DNA of 64,000 nucleotides from Martinezella lusitana (GCF_016901135.1 NZ_JAFEVL010000048.1:248001-312000), one strand, 5' to 3'. Positions 53,046-62,594 are shown, counted from the stretch's first letter. The notes: generated by a model from the sequence alone, not told the origin. Translations and numbers: made by a program.

Positions 53046-53585
53046 TCAGCCCTTGAGCTTGGAATTGCAGAGGCTGTAGTAGCCGCCGCCCTTCTCGATC
53101 CACTTCAGCCCGCCGAGCGCATTCTTGGCCTTGTTGGCATTGTAGGCGTCAACGCAGGTGTGGAAACGGCCCTTGCCGGGGGTTTCGCTTGCATACTTCG
53201 GATCAACGCTTGCCGGGAAGGCTACACCGGCCGGGGCAGCCACCGTCGGCTTTGCCGGCTCTTTAGCCGGCGGCTTGGTGGCGTCAGGCTCATTGGCGTC
53301 GACCTTGGCCGCAGCGGTCGTCGTCTTCGTGGTCTTCGGCGGCGTCGTCGCAGCAGGTGCGGTCGTTGCCGGCGCGGTCGTCGTGGTGGCGCTGGCGTCC
53401 GCACTGCACTGAGTAGCACGGAAGTCGTTCCACTTCTGGCCGTTCAAGGTACCAGCGGTCTTGGCTGCCTGATACTTGGCGCTGCACTCCTTCATCGTTA
53501 GCGCAGAAGCTGACGAAGCGAGGCCGATCGAGCCTACGACTGTGAGAGATGCAAGAGACATCAACAGGATGGCACGACTAGTCAT
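53046..53585 (-). CDS. Secreted protein with duplicated Cys-motif ends
   Basis: A 179-residue exported protein with a signal peptide (about residues 1-27, ending SSASA). The two ends share a motif: C-x3-Y-x-A then a GQKW or GLKW element and a closing Cys, at about residues 33-60 and 143-175. Between them is a low-complexity Ala/Thr/Pro/Lys linker. The ends resemble PsiF-type repeats. Function unknown. ATG 53585 has GGAGGAA eight bases upstream; the ATG six bases earlier is too close to it. Confidence 0.72.
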   Translation of the reverse strand: MTSRAILLMSLASLTVVGSIGLASSASALTMKECSAKYQAAKTAGTLNGQKWNDFRATQCSADASATTTTAPATTAPAATTPPKTTKTTTAAAKVDANEPDATKPPAKEPAKPTVAAPAGVAFPASVDPKYASETPGKGRFHTCVDAYNANKAKNALGGLKWIEKGGGYYSLCNSKLKG

Positions 53586-53833
53586 TGGCATTTCCTCCGC
53601 TCTATGACGAATGTCGAAACTATTAATCGTATCGTCCCCATCGATTGTCAATCGACACGCGACTAGGAGGCGACGGATGACACCATATGCGGACGAAGAT
53701 GAACGCAAACTGTACGAAAACAGCCATCGGGGAGAGCGGCTTGATCTCGCTCTCAACCGTTGATGGGAATTCATGTCGTCGTCTGATTCGCGGTGAAACA
53801 TACCCGCGCACGGGTTCGACGGCTCGGCTATCT

Positions 53834-54136
53834 TCACTCACAGGTGAGCGACGCACTTGGATTGCAATAGCACTCATAGCGGGCGGCCGGGCATGTCGCC
53901 ACCGCAAGGCTGAAGTCTCGGCAATTGCATTCAACGTGAAATCTTTGATCAGCGGTGGCCGAGGTGGCGCTGTATGTTGAGAAGCCGTTGCCGATATCAG
54001 CCGGACGAGATCCTACGCTGAAGGAATAGTTCGAACTGGTGCTCGAGGACGAGGAGCTGTCCTGTGCCATGGCCACAAACGGCAAGTGGATCGCAGCGCA
54101 AGCGACGATCAGGAACCTTACCGATGATTGAATCAT
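53834..54136 (-). CDS. Small secreted six-cysteine protein (first of tandem pair)
   Basis: A 100-residue protein with a signal peptide (about residues 1-24, ending VAMAQ), a Ser-rich spacer and a cysteine-rich C-terminal domain. The spacing is C-x-C-x9-C-x6-C-x-C-x7-C, followed by one residue and the stop. Upstream of the Cys region is SRPADIGNGFSTYS. The neighbouring gene encodes the same pattern exactly. No family recognised; three disulfides or metal binding are possible. GGAAGCG lies before the ATG. It is 17 bases downstream of its paralogue, so both are probably co-transcribed. Confidence 0.72.
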   Translation of the reverse strand: MIQSSVRFLIVACAAIHLPFVAMAQDSSSSSSTSSNYSFSVGSRPADIGNGFSTYSATSATADQRFHVECNCRDFSLAVATCPAARYECYCNPSASLTCE

Positions 54137-54153
54137 TTACGCTTCCAACCTGT

Positions 54154-54480
54154 CTACTGGCACGTCAAATACGCATGCGGTACGCAGGTGCAAGCATAGG
54201 CCTGAGTGGGGCACGTCATATCTTGCAACGTGCGGTCGTCGCAGTTGCATGTAATGAAGTGGGGCGACCTATCCGGCAGCTTCAGGACGCTGGAGGTCGA
54301 ATAACCGCTGCCAAGATCGGCCCGCCGGTAGCTGAAACTCGATGCCGCGTTGCCGGCAGTATCGGGTTTCACGTTTGCCGCCTGTGCCTGCGCTAGTACA
54401 GGCAGCGCGGCAATAGCCAACATCAACGATATCACACGCCATTTCCCTCGAAATCGGGGGGCACCGACAGCGACTCTCAT
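54154..54480 (-). CDS. Small secreted six-cysteine protein (second of tandem pair)
   Basis: A 108-residue protein with a signal peptide (about residues 1-33, ending LAQAQA). The mature part has YRRADLGSGYSTSS, then C-x-C-x9-C-x6-C-x-C-x7-C and one final residue, identical in spacing to the next gene. Sequence identity outside the Cys and the AD-x-G-x-G/S-x-ST motif is low, so the duplication is old. ATG 54480 has GGAGTGG upstream; the longer in-frame extension has no signal-peptide character. Role unknown; extracytoplasmic. Confidence 0.72.
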   Translation of the reverse strand: MRVAVGAPRFRGKWRVISLMLAIAALPVLAQAQAANVKPDTAGNAASSFSYRRADLGSGYSTSSVLKLPDRSPHFITCNCDDRTLQDMTCPTQAYACTCVPHAYLTCQ

Positions 54481-55082
54481 TTTTTCCACTCCATCCAACA
54501 ACTTTGGCCAAACCGGAATGAATCTTAGCTTCAGAATGTTTCTTCTGTTTCTCTGCTTTTTGCGAAACGTTTCCGCCTCCCCGATAGGGCCTCTTTTTGA
54601 ATGGGCCGGAGTCCTATGGGTGTTTAGCCTTCGCCCAATATAGTCGTACGGACGGTCTGGAACCACTCAATAGCGAGAGTGATCGGTGGCACATATTGTC
54701 GCTGGACAATACCGCCTCCCGCCCGCCGCGGCGGTAACCGGCTCAGTCGAATTTCTATCGCAGGCGACTGATGATTATCGTCGCGATGAGGGCGAGGACT
54801 TTCACGCCGGCAGTTGTTTTCGTGGCAGCTTCCACGGAATTCCGGCAATTCGACCATTCACGAGACCGCGCCGAGGCCTCTGGACTTGAAGTGTGGACGC
54901 GCCGCCCTAACCTCTCTAGTGCAGTTCCCCTCTCTTGCCCTGGATGCTCTCCCTTCCAGGGCATTTTCTTTTGAGCTCGGTGCTTGTCAGCTCAGGCGCT
55001 AAGTGTGCCTTATCAATGATAACCATTCATTAATCACTATTGGCGTAACCGTTGGTGGCATTCAAAATTTTGGAGCTACAAC
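54481..55082. other. 602-base gap without a convincing gene
   Basis: Several open frames exist on both strands, but none has a ribosome site together with protein-like composition. A tiny minus-strand frame ending VLALIATIIISRLR near 54775 looks membrane-like but lacks a good start. The right end, from about 55000, is AT-rich and probably holds the promoter of the 55-residue secreted protein. Confidence 0.4.
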
Positions 55083-55250
55083 ATGCATAAATTTACCCTC
55101 GCTGCCATTTTTGCCGCTTCCACGATCATTGTATCGGGACAAGCCTATGCGGCTCCTCGCCATCATCACAAGCCGCTTTGCCATACCGAGCACCATAAGG
55201 TGAAGGTGCACGGAAAGTGGATCGTCAAGAACGTCAAGATTTGCAGGTAA
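55083..55250 (+). CDS. 55-residue secreted His-rich protein
   Basis: A tiny exported protein that standard length cut-offs would miss. It has a signal peptide (about residues 1-24, ending GQAYA). The mature part of about 31 residues has RHHHKPLCHTEHHKVKVHGKW and ends VKNVKICR, giving two Cys, seven His and many Lys. GGAG lies seven bases before the ATG, and a hairpin follows the stop. Metal binding or a disulfide is plausible but unproven. Similar short proteins occur in Rhizobiaceae without assigned role. Confidence 0.7.
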   Translation: MHKFTLAAIFAASTIIVSGQAYAAPRHHHKPLCHTEHHKVKVHGKWIVKNVKICR

Positions 55251-55257
55251 AACCAAG

Positions 55258-55282
55258 GTGGCGGCCTAACCTGGGCCGCCAC
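55258..55282 (+). terminator. Terminator after the 55-residue gene
   Basis: GTGGCGGCC and GGCCGCCAC form a perfect 9-base stem with a 7-base loop eight bases after the stop, followed by the T-rich ttcttgttc. Confidence 0.65.
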
Positions 55283-55470
55283 TTCTTGTTCAGGCACAGC
55301 CGTCCGGCCGAAAGGCAAAAGGCGCCGTGCAAAATGGCAACAATTCCGAAATGACTAGCCATAAGCCCTAAGGATGCGTAGGTATGGTCATCGCTGGTGA
55401 CCGAACCCGCGGGCACCAGCTGCTGAGAGCGACGACGCACTCTCGCCTGCAGAGGTCAAGGAGCTACCGC

Positions 55471-55632
55471 ATGACCTCGCATGACAATCGAGATAATATT
55501 CTCACCGACCAGAAGTTACACGATCTTCTTAAAGTGGAAGATGAAATGGATCGCCTGGCAGGATTGAAGCGCGACCTTCCGGTTAAACCCGGACTGCTTC
55601 GGGATGAAGACCCGCAAACGCCATTCTCGTAA
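55471..55632 (+). CDS. 53-residue hypothetical protein
   Basis: A small charged, soluble protein; its middle (LTDQKLHDLLKVEDEMDRLAGLKRD) is a predicted amphipathic helix and the end is Pro-rich. AAGGAG lies eight bases before ATG 55471. A hairpin (gcctgtcg/cgacaggc, 55641-55659) follows the stop. No family recognised. Confidence 0.55.
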   Translation: MTSHDNRDNILTDQKLHDLLKVEDEMDRLAGLKRDLPVKPGLLRDEDPQTPFS

Positions 55633-55927
55633 AGACGATTGCCTGTCGTATCGACAGGCTCCGGAATCAAGCCGGATCTTTCATAATCATCGTCAGTCAC
55701 GCTTCCCGCCGCTTTCCTAACCCGCGTTACTTTGGTGCCCGAAGCCAAAGCTGCAGGCTGGACGGTCGCGCGCACGAATCATTCAAAAGCCATTAGAGCC
55801 GAGAAGACAAACACGCTCTGTCGGCGCATTCTCGCCATGTCACGCCCCTTGTCACGCGACACTCTGGCTTTGCTCCTGTAAGCAGCCCTTCACCTTCTGG
55901 TTTGAGGCAAAGATCTTCGAGGAGCGA

Positions 55928-56014
55928 GATGATGTCGACTTCGATTTTGACCGCTTTAACGCTGTGCGCGGGCGCGATCACTGTAGCGCTTATGGTGGTG
56001 CAGTTCCTTCACTG
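55928..56014 (+). CDS. 28-residue single-helix membrane peptide
   Basis: A frame of 28 codons starting ATGATG with AGGAG five to eight bases upstream. Almost the whole peptide is one hydrophobic helix (ILTALTLCAGAITVALMVVQF). Its size, composition and good ribosome site suggest a genuine small membrane protein. No homologue can be named. Confidence 0.4.
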
Positions 56015-56067
56015 ATCTCAAGGGGGGCGGCTAGCTCGCCCTGTCGAGATACCTTCCCTATGCCGCT

Positions 56068-56092
56068 GGAACTCCCGACCGCACATCGCGTT
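56068..56092 (+). promoter_or_regulatory. EcfG/RpoE2-type general stress promoter
   Basis: GGAAC, exactly 16 bases, CGTT: a perfect match to the EcfG consensus, 22 bases upstream of ATG 56115. It should place the Rmf/CrpP-like gene under general stress control. Confidence 0.7.
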
Positions 56093-56114
56093 ACAACGTC
56101 AGGAGGACACTGCC

Positions 56115-56387
56115 ATGAGCACGCACACGTCAACCATACCACCAGTCTCGGCTCCGGAACTTGGACTGCCTGACCCGATACAGCCTCTGCCGAACCAACC
56201 ACGTGATTTGGAAGCTTCGGACGATACCGAAAAGGAAGCCTACGAGCGTGGGGCGGAGGCAGGCAAGCGGGAGGAAGAGAGCGAGAAGAATCCCTATCCG
56301 GAGGGAAGCGAACTCGCCAAGGCTTTTGAGCACGGCTATCTGGATGGACAAAAGGTGCGATCAAACGACAAGCCGCCGGAGCACTAG
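56115..56387 (+). CDS. Rmf/CrpP-like small protein
   Basis: A 90-residue protein. After a Pro-rich head of about 35 residues comes EAYERGAEAGKREEESEKNPYPEGSELAKAFEHGYLDGQ (about residues 42-80; marks AyerGaeAg, NPYP, af.HGy.dG). This resembles ribosome modulation factor and CrpP-type domains, in which a Gly-containing helix pair flanks an NPY/CPY segment. RMF dimerises ribosomes in stationary phase; here that role is inferred. AGGAGG lies ahead of the ATG, and the gene sits behind an EcfG-type promoter, consistent with a stress function. Confidence 0.65.
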   Translation: MSTHTSTIPPVSAPELGLPDPIQPLPNQPRDLEASDDTEKEAYERGAEAGKREEESEKNPYPEGSELAKAFEHGYLDGQKVRSNDKPPEH

Positions 56388-56452
56388 CGTACCGGCACGC
56401 CTCGAAGATGACTTCTGTCGCTGCCCCATGGGGATTGAGTCCTTCATTGGTC

Positions 56453-56481
56453 CTTGACTCCGACTCGGAATGAGAACATTT
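56453..56481 (+). promoter_or_regulatory. Promoter candidate for the 79-residue gene
   Basis: CTTGAC (perfect rhizobial -35), a 17-base spacer and acattt (weak -10) lie 25 bases upstream of ATG 56506. Confidence 0.35.
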
Positions 56482-56505
56482 TGAGAACAAATCAAGGAAA
56501 ACATC

Positions 56506-56745
56506 ATGGCGATCGCCGAAAAATTCATTGTCCTGCCGTACAAGAAGAACCGCGGAAATCTTGTTCCGGCTGAGATGCGTCAGGCATCGAATGCGATGAG
56601 CGCCGAAAAGATCGCGACGGCGATGTCGTCACGCTTTGTCGGCGTGGCTGCCTACGCGGTCATGGTTGACGATGAGACCGGCGACATGACGTCCCCTCGC
56701 CTGCTGATTCAGCATGGTGAAATCGCGGATCTCAACGCCGCTTGA
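56506..56745 (+). CDS. 79-residue conserved-type hypothetical protein
   Basis: A small soluble protein, FIVLPYKKNRGNLVPAEMRQ at the N terminus and a mixed alpha/beta pattern after it (SSRFVGVAAYAVMVDDETGD, then PRLLIQHG). AAGGAAAAC precedes the ATG. Codon use is like neighbouring genes. I do not recognise the family. The next small gene follows closely and may be co-transcribed. Confidence 0.62.
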   Translation: MAIAEKFIVLPYKKNRGNLVPAEMRQASNAMSAEKIATAMSSRFVGVAAYAVMVDDETGDMTSPRLLIQHGEIADLNAA

Positions 56746-56807
56746 AATTGACTGACAATGTGATGATGCGAACCGCCGTTCTACGACGGAACGGAGATGT
56801 GCGTCCG

Positions 56808-57014
56808 ATGAGTGCCGAATCTGCTCTGGTTCCTGAGGTATCCGATTTCGAAGCGATCGAAGCGATCCTTGCCGCCCATGATGGCGATGCACGGGCCGCG
56901 ATCGGCGACCTCGTGGAACGCATCCAGCACCTTCGCTACCAGCTTTCACTCGCGGCCGCCGCGATGAGCAAGGGCATGACGCGCGGCTGGTCGCCAAGCT
57001 TGGATCAAACCTGA
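56808..57014 (+). CDS. 68-residue hypothetical protein
   Basis: A small acidic-then-helical protein, with FEAIEAILAAHDGDARAAIGDL and ERIQHLRYQLSLAAAAMSKG as two predicted helices. ATG 56808 has GGAG eleven bases upstream. Earlier in-frame starts (56763 ATG, or a TTG overlapping the previous stop) are possible and would lengthen it to at most 90 residues. Function unknown. Confidence 0.55.
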   Translation: MSAESALVPEVSDFEAIEAILAAHDGDARAAIGDLVERIQHLRYQLSLAAAAMSKGMTRGWSPSLDQT

Positions 57015-57244
57015 CGGACCAAGACGATGACGAAGCAGTTTCGAACGGATCGGCGCACGCTTAACTGATTGAGTTCAAATGAAATAACGCCGCTCTGTTT
57101 TGACTGTTCGTTTGGTCGCGGCCGCAAAATACTGCCGGCAATAAATATGCCAGTTCGGAATAAATTAGAAAATAATAAATAATTCCAATAAATCTATGGT
57201 ACACTGCGGGAGCTTAGAAAATAATCATAAAAAGGAGCGTTTCC

Positions 57245-57361
57245 GTGAAACAATTTTATTTCACACTCAATCGACGGCAATGCACTGTTTTCCTGATTGA
57301 AACGTCAGTTCTCACAGCTGGGCTTGTTGCTCTGTTCTCCGGCCTCTCGATACTGAAGTAG
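57245..57361 (+). CDS. 38-residue membrane peptide with GTG start
   Basis: A short frame with AAGGAG seven bases before GTG 57245. A polar head (KQFYFTLNRRQ) is followed by one hydrophobic helix (VFLIETSVLTAGLVALFSGL). The upstream 150 bases are strikingly AT-rich, typical of a promoter. No family recognised; a genuine small protein is likely but unproven. Confidence 0.45.
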   Translation: MKQFYFTLNRRQCTVFLIETSVLTAGLVALFSGLSILK

Positions 57362-57427
57362 TATGTCGGCCACACCGGATACTTTGCGCCGGTCAGATTC
57401 TCCAAAAATCATTCAGGGATGACGGCA

Positions 57428-57604
57428 ATGATCAGACATCGACCAGTTCGCAGACGATTCAAATGTCCAATCAGCGAAAAGACCGGAACCGTCTTCACGG
57501 ACATCAGCTCCGGCAACATCCGGGTGCGGATGGAGAGGGCCGCACTTCTCAAAGCTCTCCGAATTGAGCGTGATCGGCCAATGCGACCGCAGCGCGCGGG
57601 CTAG
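57428..57604 (+). CDS. Doubtful 58-residue protein
   Basis: An open frame with a weak AGGGATG-type site. RRRFKCPISEKTGTVFTDIS loosely resembles small proteins with a CP-x-TG-x-x-V motif. The opposite strand is also open, so this call is weak. Together with 57605-57815 nothing else is seen before the tRNA region. Confidence 0.25.
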   Translation: MIRHRPVRRRFKCPISEKTGTVFTDISSGNIRVRMERAALLKALRIERDRPMRPQRAG

Positions 57605-57815
57605 TTCAAGCGCACAAATGACAAAGGCAGCGATAGTCTTCGCTGCGAGTACATTGCGCACGGTTCAAATGTTGGTGTCGGGATGCCGGCATAGGTCATC
57701 CATCCGCCCAGAGCGTGCACAAGGCACTCGCCGAACTCAGGCGCAGCCAATACTAACAAAATCTATACTGGGAAAGTTGAGGCCAAACTCTTGCGCAAGA
57801 AGCGCTAGAAGAGGC

Positions 57816-57854
57816 CGAGGTGTCCCAGACGTTTTTTTCGGATGGGACACCTCG
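57816..57854. repeat. 12-base inverted repeat next to tRNA-Leu
   Basis: CGAGGTGTCCCA and TGGGACACCTCG are perfect inverted copies separated by 15 bases containing seven T residues. It lies 31 bases beyond the 3' end of the tRNA gene. It could be a transcription-stop structure or an old recombination-site arm. Confidence 0.5.
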
Positions 57855-57862
57855 AATGAAGA

Positions 57863-57881
57863 ACAACGACAGCGTCGTTGT
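57863..57881 (-). terminator. Terminator candidate of tRNA-Leu
   Basis: ACAACGAC-agc-GTCGTTGT forms a perfect 8-base stem four bases past the tRNA CCA end; on the minus strand a T-rich stretch (tcttcatt) follows. Confidence 0.6.
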
Positions 57882-57884
57882 CTT

Positions 57885-57969
57885 TGGTGCGGTCGAGAAG
57901 ACTCGAACTTCCACGGGTTGCCCCACAGCGACCTCAACGCTGCGCGTCTACCAATTCCGCCACGACCGC
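57885..57969 (-). tRNA. tRNA-Leu (anticodon GAG)
   Basis: An 85-base gene with all arms: acceptor GCGGTCG/CGACCGC with encoded CCA, anticodon stem CAGCG/CGCTG around the loop TTGAGGT (anticodon GAG), a long variable arm typical of class II tRNAs, and TTCGAGT in the T loop. It reads CUC and CUU. A promoter (CTTGTG-N17-CTACAT) lies upstream. Its 3' end faces the small-gene region at 53-57.6 kb. Confidence 0.97.
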
Positions 57970-58004
57970 ATCGTGGTAGGGCCGGATTGCTCCGGCGCGG
58001 CTGC

Positions 58005-58033
58005 ATGTAGCAAAAGCATCCGGGGGGCACAAG
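58005..58033 (-). promoter_or_regulatory. tRNA-Leu promoter
   Basis: On the minus strand CTTGTG, 17 bases and CTACAT match the rhizobial promoter consensus (CTTGAC-N17-CTATAT) well and lie about 36 bases upstream of the mature tRNA 5' end. Confidence 0.6.
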
Positions 58034-58211
58034 AGCGATGTGTCAGTTTTTTTAAATTCCTTCACAGCTCCTCGGATCGCGGGTCCGGAATTGCCGGACA
58101 ATTGCCGTAGATGTTTGAATTTCCGCCTGAATACCTCCATATGTGGACAACCCGTCGACGCGCCGGATTTCCACATGAGCGGTCTGCCGGACAGGCGCAA
58201 AGGACTGGCTC

Positions 58212-58928
58212 ATGCTTCGCACTGAACTCTCACATCAAATGTTTCCCGTAGAAGGCACCCCGCCCGTACGCTGGCGTATCGCCGATGGCCTGGTGTCCTA
58301 TGACGAGGCGGTGGCGACCATGGAAGCGGAAGTCGCTGCGATTGCCGATGGGCGTGCGCCGGAACTCGTCTGGTTGGTGGAACATCCGCCGCTCTATACG
58401 GCCGGCACCAGCGCCAATGCCGCCGATCTCATCGAGCCGGATCGTTTCCCGGTTTTCGCCACGGGACGTGGCGGCGAATATACCTATCACGGGCCGGGCC
58501 AGCGAGTGGCCTATGTCATGCTGGACCTGAAGTGTCGGCGGCAGGATATCCGCGCCTTTGTCGCCTCTCTCGAGGAAGTGATCATCCGCACCCTCGAATC
58601 AATGAATGTTCGTGGCGAGCGGCGGGAGGATCGTGTCGGCGTCTGGGTGAGGCGCCCGGAGAGGCCGGTGCTGCCGGATGGCACCATGGCCGAGGACAAG
58701 ATCGCCGCCCTTGGCATTCGCGTGCGCAAATGGGTGACGTTTCACGGCCTTTCGCTCAACGTCGATCCCGATCTTGGGCATTTCACCGGCATCGTGCCCT
58801 GCGGGATCTCCGCCTATGGCGTTACGAGCCTGGTCGATCTCGGCCTACCGGTCATGATGGCGGATGTGGATATCCGTCTGCGCGCGGCTTTCGAGCAGGT
58901 ATTCGGCGAGACCGTCAATGACGCTTAG
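58212..58928 (+). CDS. lipB: Octanoyl-ACP:protein octanoyltransferase
   Basis: A 238-residue LipB, moving octanoyl groups from acyl carrier protein to lipoyl domains in lipoic acid synthesis. GRGGEYTYHGPGQRVAYVML is the substrate block (family RGGxxTxHGPGQ), and the catalytic pair is Lys in LGIRVRKWVTFHGLSLN and Cys in GIVPCGISAYG. The normal lipB length is 210-240. Its last four bases overlap the convergent XRE gene. Confidence 0.96.
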   Translation: MLRTELSHQMFPVEGTPPVRWRIADGLVSYDEAVATMEAEVAAIADGRAPELVWLVEHPPLYTAGTSANAADLIEPDRFPVFATGRGGEYTYHGPGQRVAYVMLDLKCRRQDIRAFVASLEEVIIRTLESMNVRGERREDRVGVWVRRPERPVLPDGTMAEDKIAALGIRVRKWVTFHGLSLNVDPDLGHFTGIVPCGISAYGVTSLVDLGLPVMMADVDIRLRAAFEQVFGETVNDA

Positions 58929-59347
58929 TGCGCAATGTCCTTGCTGACGTTGCGCAGCCGGATCTGATGGTCGAGCCGTTCGATCTGGCGAGTGGTTGTG
59001 TCGATCAGCCGGCCGATTTCCTCATGGGCCGCCCGCAAACGGGAAAGCTCGTTCCTGACGGCTTCCAGCGCGCGTTCGTCACTATCCTCGCCGGGGCCGT
59101 CGCCTGTCCCGGTCATCAGCCAGGCGGGAGAAACGCCGAAGAGAGCCGACATCTTGACCAGAGCGGACGGCTTGGGTTCGGAGCGGTCGGATTCCCAGGC
59201 AAGCATCGTTTCTTCGCTGACGCCAAGCTGGCTTGCCAGCGTTTCCAAGCTGATGCCGGCGGCGTCGCGGGCCATCGAGAGCCGCCCGCCCAGGGTATCG
59301 TCGCCCTCATCCGAAAAAACGGTCGTCTCTTGTTCTGTCTTGAACAT
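58925..59347 (-). CDS. XRE-family transcriptional regulator
   Basis: A 140-residue protein with a Cro/CI-type helix-turn-helix at about residues 20-80 (LSMARDAAGISLETLASQLG, SEETMLAWE) and a C-terminal coiled coil (about 92-135). No metabolic or peptidase domain is attached. Regulatory target unknown. The start region is MFKTEQETTVFSDEGDD, an acidic head. It overlaps lipB tail-to-tail by four bases. Confidence 0.87.
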   Translation of the reverse strand: MFKTEQETTVFSDEGDDTLGGRLSMARDAAGISLETLASQLGVSEETMLAWESDRSEPKPSALVKMSALFGVSPAWLMTGTGDGPGEDSDERALEAVRNELSRLRAAHEEIGRLIDTTTRQIERLDHQIRLRNVSKDIAH

Positions 59348-59567
59348 CGGTGCGATCCCTTTCTTGGCTGCGCCGGCGAAATTCTGTGCGGCGCGCTTAT
59401 GTTTTAGCCGTTTCCGAAGGCTGAGATAGGTCTAAGGGCGTCATCTCGCCACCATGATCTGTCCCAATTGGCAAAGTTTGACCTTTGCGGCGGACGCGGT
59501 AAGCTTTCGCGGCGGCGCATCCGATCGCTTCTTGATTGCATGCCGTTCCTGTGTTTGATGGCAGCTC

Positions 59568-60503
59568 ATGTCCATCGCTTCAGCCGCTCCCACCCAGCAA
59601 AACCCGCTTCAAGGCATGACGATCATGGCGAGCGCCATGATCATATTGCCGACGATGGATGCGATCGCCAAATACATGGCGAGTTTCGAAGGCATGTCGC
59701 CCGGCCAGGTGACGTTCTACCGCTTCTTCTTCCAGCTCGTCTGCATGCTGCCGCTGCTCGTGACCGTTTCCGGCCGGGCGGCTTTCTCAGCCAAGCGGCC
59801 CTGGCTGAACCTCTTGCGCGGCGCCTTGCATGGGGCCGCAAGCCTGCTCTTCTTCGCAGCCGTCAAATACATGCCGCTTGCCGATGTCTTCGCGATCTAT
59901 TTCGTCGAGCCGTTCATGCTGACGGCGCTTTCAGCCCTGTTCCTCGGCGATAGGGTCGGCTCGCGGCGCTGGCTGGCGATCGTCGTCGGCTTCGGCGGCG
60001 CGATGATCGTCATCCAGCCGAGTTTCGAGATTTTCGGGTTGAAGGCCCTGCTGCCTGTGGCATGCGCGTTCCTCTTCGCGCTCTATCTGTTCATGAACCG
60101 TGCGGTCGGCGAAGCGGATTCGCCATTGACGATGCAGATCATGGCCGGTGTCGGCGGCACGCTGTTCATGGCTTTCGCTCTATTTGTGGGCACGTCGGCC
60201 GGCATTGCGGATTTCGAGCCTTCCCTGCCCGCCTCCGGGCTCGGTCTCGTGCTCCTGCTGATTCTCGGCTCGATTTCGGGCTATGCACACATGCTCGTCG
60301 TCAGAGCCTTCCGGCTGGCGCCATTGTCGCTGCTGGCGCCCTTCCAATATTTCGAGATCATCTCGGCCACCATCCTCGGCTATGCGATCTTCGGCGATTT
60401 TCCCAATCTTTCCAAATGGATCGGCATCGCCATCATCGTCGGTTCCGGTCTGTTCATCATCTGGCGGGAGCGCGTGCAGTCGCGATCGGCTAAATCCGCT
60501 TGA
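59568..60503 (+). CDS. DMT-superfamily transporter (EamA)
   Basis: A 311-residue inner-membrane protein with ten predicted helices arranged as two EamA repeats (about residues 12-145 and 155-300). Landmarks are FYRFFFQLVCMLPLL, VKYMPLADVFAIYFVEPFML and LAPFQYFEIISATILGYAIFGDFP. Substrate unknown; the layout is that of the SAM/amino-acid exporter-like subgroup common in rhizobia. The ribosome site is weak. It is followed by pccA after 81 bases. Confidence 0.88.
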   Translation: MSIASAAPTQQNPLQGMTIMASAMIILPTMDAIAKYMASFEGMSPGQVTFYRFFFQLVCMLPLLVTVSGRAAFSAKRPWLNLLRGALHGAASLLFFAAVKYMPLADVFAIYFVEPFMLTALSALFLGDRVGSRRWLAIVVGFGGAMIVIQPSFEIFGLKALLPVACAFLFALYLFMNRAVGEADSPLTMQIMAGVGGTLFMAFALFVGTSAGIADFEPSLPASGLGLVLLLILGSISGYAHMLVVRAFRLAPLSLLAPFQYFEIISATILGYAIFGDFPNLSKWIGIAIIVGSGLFIIWRERVQSRSAKSA

Positions 60504-60584
60504 GCACACGCATCTTGCACATGGACCGACGGCGCAATTTGTGGCTAAAACACTGACACAGCAGATGTATTGGGCGGAGTTCGC

Positions 60585-62594
<2,010 letters not shown>

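Noticed and set aside
53160..53501. Plus-strand frames opposite the Ala/Thr-rich secreted gene
   Set aside because: They are low-complexity shadows of the repetitive linker; the minus-strand frame has the signal peptide and ribosome site.
57885..57969. Coding frames running through the tRNA-Leu region on both strands
   Set aside because: The full cloverleaf with CCA, promoter and terminator explains the sequence.
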